6,529 nt of DNA, taken from contig DAOVVG010000144.1 of assembly GCA_030632175.1 (NCBI GenBank), forward strand, positions 1-6,529, in the 5' to 3' direction. The stretch comes from Gammaproteobacteria bacterium (lineage in GTDB: Bacteria; Pseudomonadota; Gammaproteobacteria; UBA9214). The notes under the pieces are model-generated. The model did not search any database, was not told the DNA's origin, and saw nothing but the letters and a program-made list of their open reading frames with translations. A program made the position numbers and the translations under genes. Of the stretch, positions 6,517-6,529 are shown piece after piece (positions within the stretch are counted from its first letter, which is position 1; the number at the start of each line of letters is the position of its first letter).

Positions 6517-6529
6517 TTAATAAAGTATG

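Overview
The window holds one complete tripartite RND efflux operon on the + strand, with a non-coding flank on each side. The genes, in order, encode a periplasmic adaptor (membrane fusion protein, 312-1505), an inner-membrane RND permease (1511-4591) and a TolC-type outer-membrane factor lipoprotein (4588-6213). All three are full length with intact frames. They are tightly packed, with a 5-nt gap and then a 4-nt ATGA overlap, so they are almost certainly co-transcribed and translationally coupled.

The proteins imply a Gram-negative bacterium with inner and outer membranes. The coding DNA is moderately GC-rich by eye and the flanks are clearly AT-richer. The style of the proteins (RND with a GMMVDSS TM4 motif, adaptor with an ANWE variant of the second lipoyl half, lipidated OMF) reminds me of delta-proteobacterial/Desulfobacterota pumps. 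That is an impression, not a determination.

The left flank (1-311) contains no gene I can support. It holds a good sigma70-like promoter (TTGTTT - 17 nt - TATAAT, 203-231), a 17-bp perfect inverted repeat upstream of it (149-165) and a 7-bp direct repeat bracketing the -35 box. No regulator gene lies within the window. The right flank (6214-6529) has a weak terminator-like structure just after the operon, an AT-rich stretch, an 8-bp perfect tandem repeat and, at the very end, a tRNA-Phe(GAA)-like sequence. That tRNA lacks about 6 nt in the T-arm/acceptor junction and looks like a pseudogene.

Working model: the permease uses the proton motive force to collect substrate from the periplasm or outer leaflet, the adaptor bridges it to the outer-membrane channel through its hairpin tip, and the OMF exports the substrate to the outside. 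The substrate (drug, solvent, lipid or metabolite) cannot be read from the sequence. I found no evidence of a previously undescribed system. The most unusual points are the broken tRNA-Phe and the non-AcrB-like proton-relay residues of the permease.
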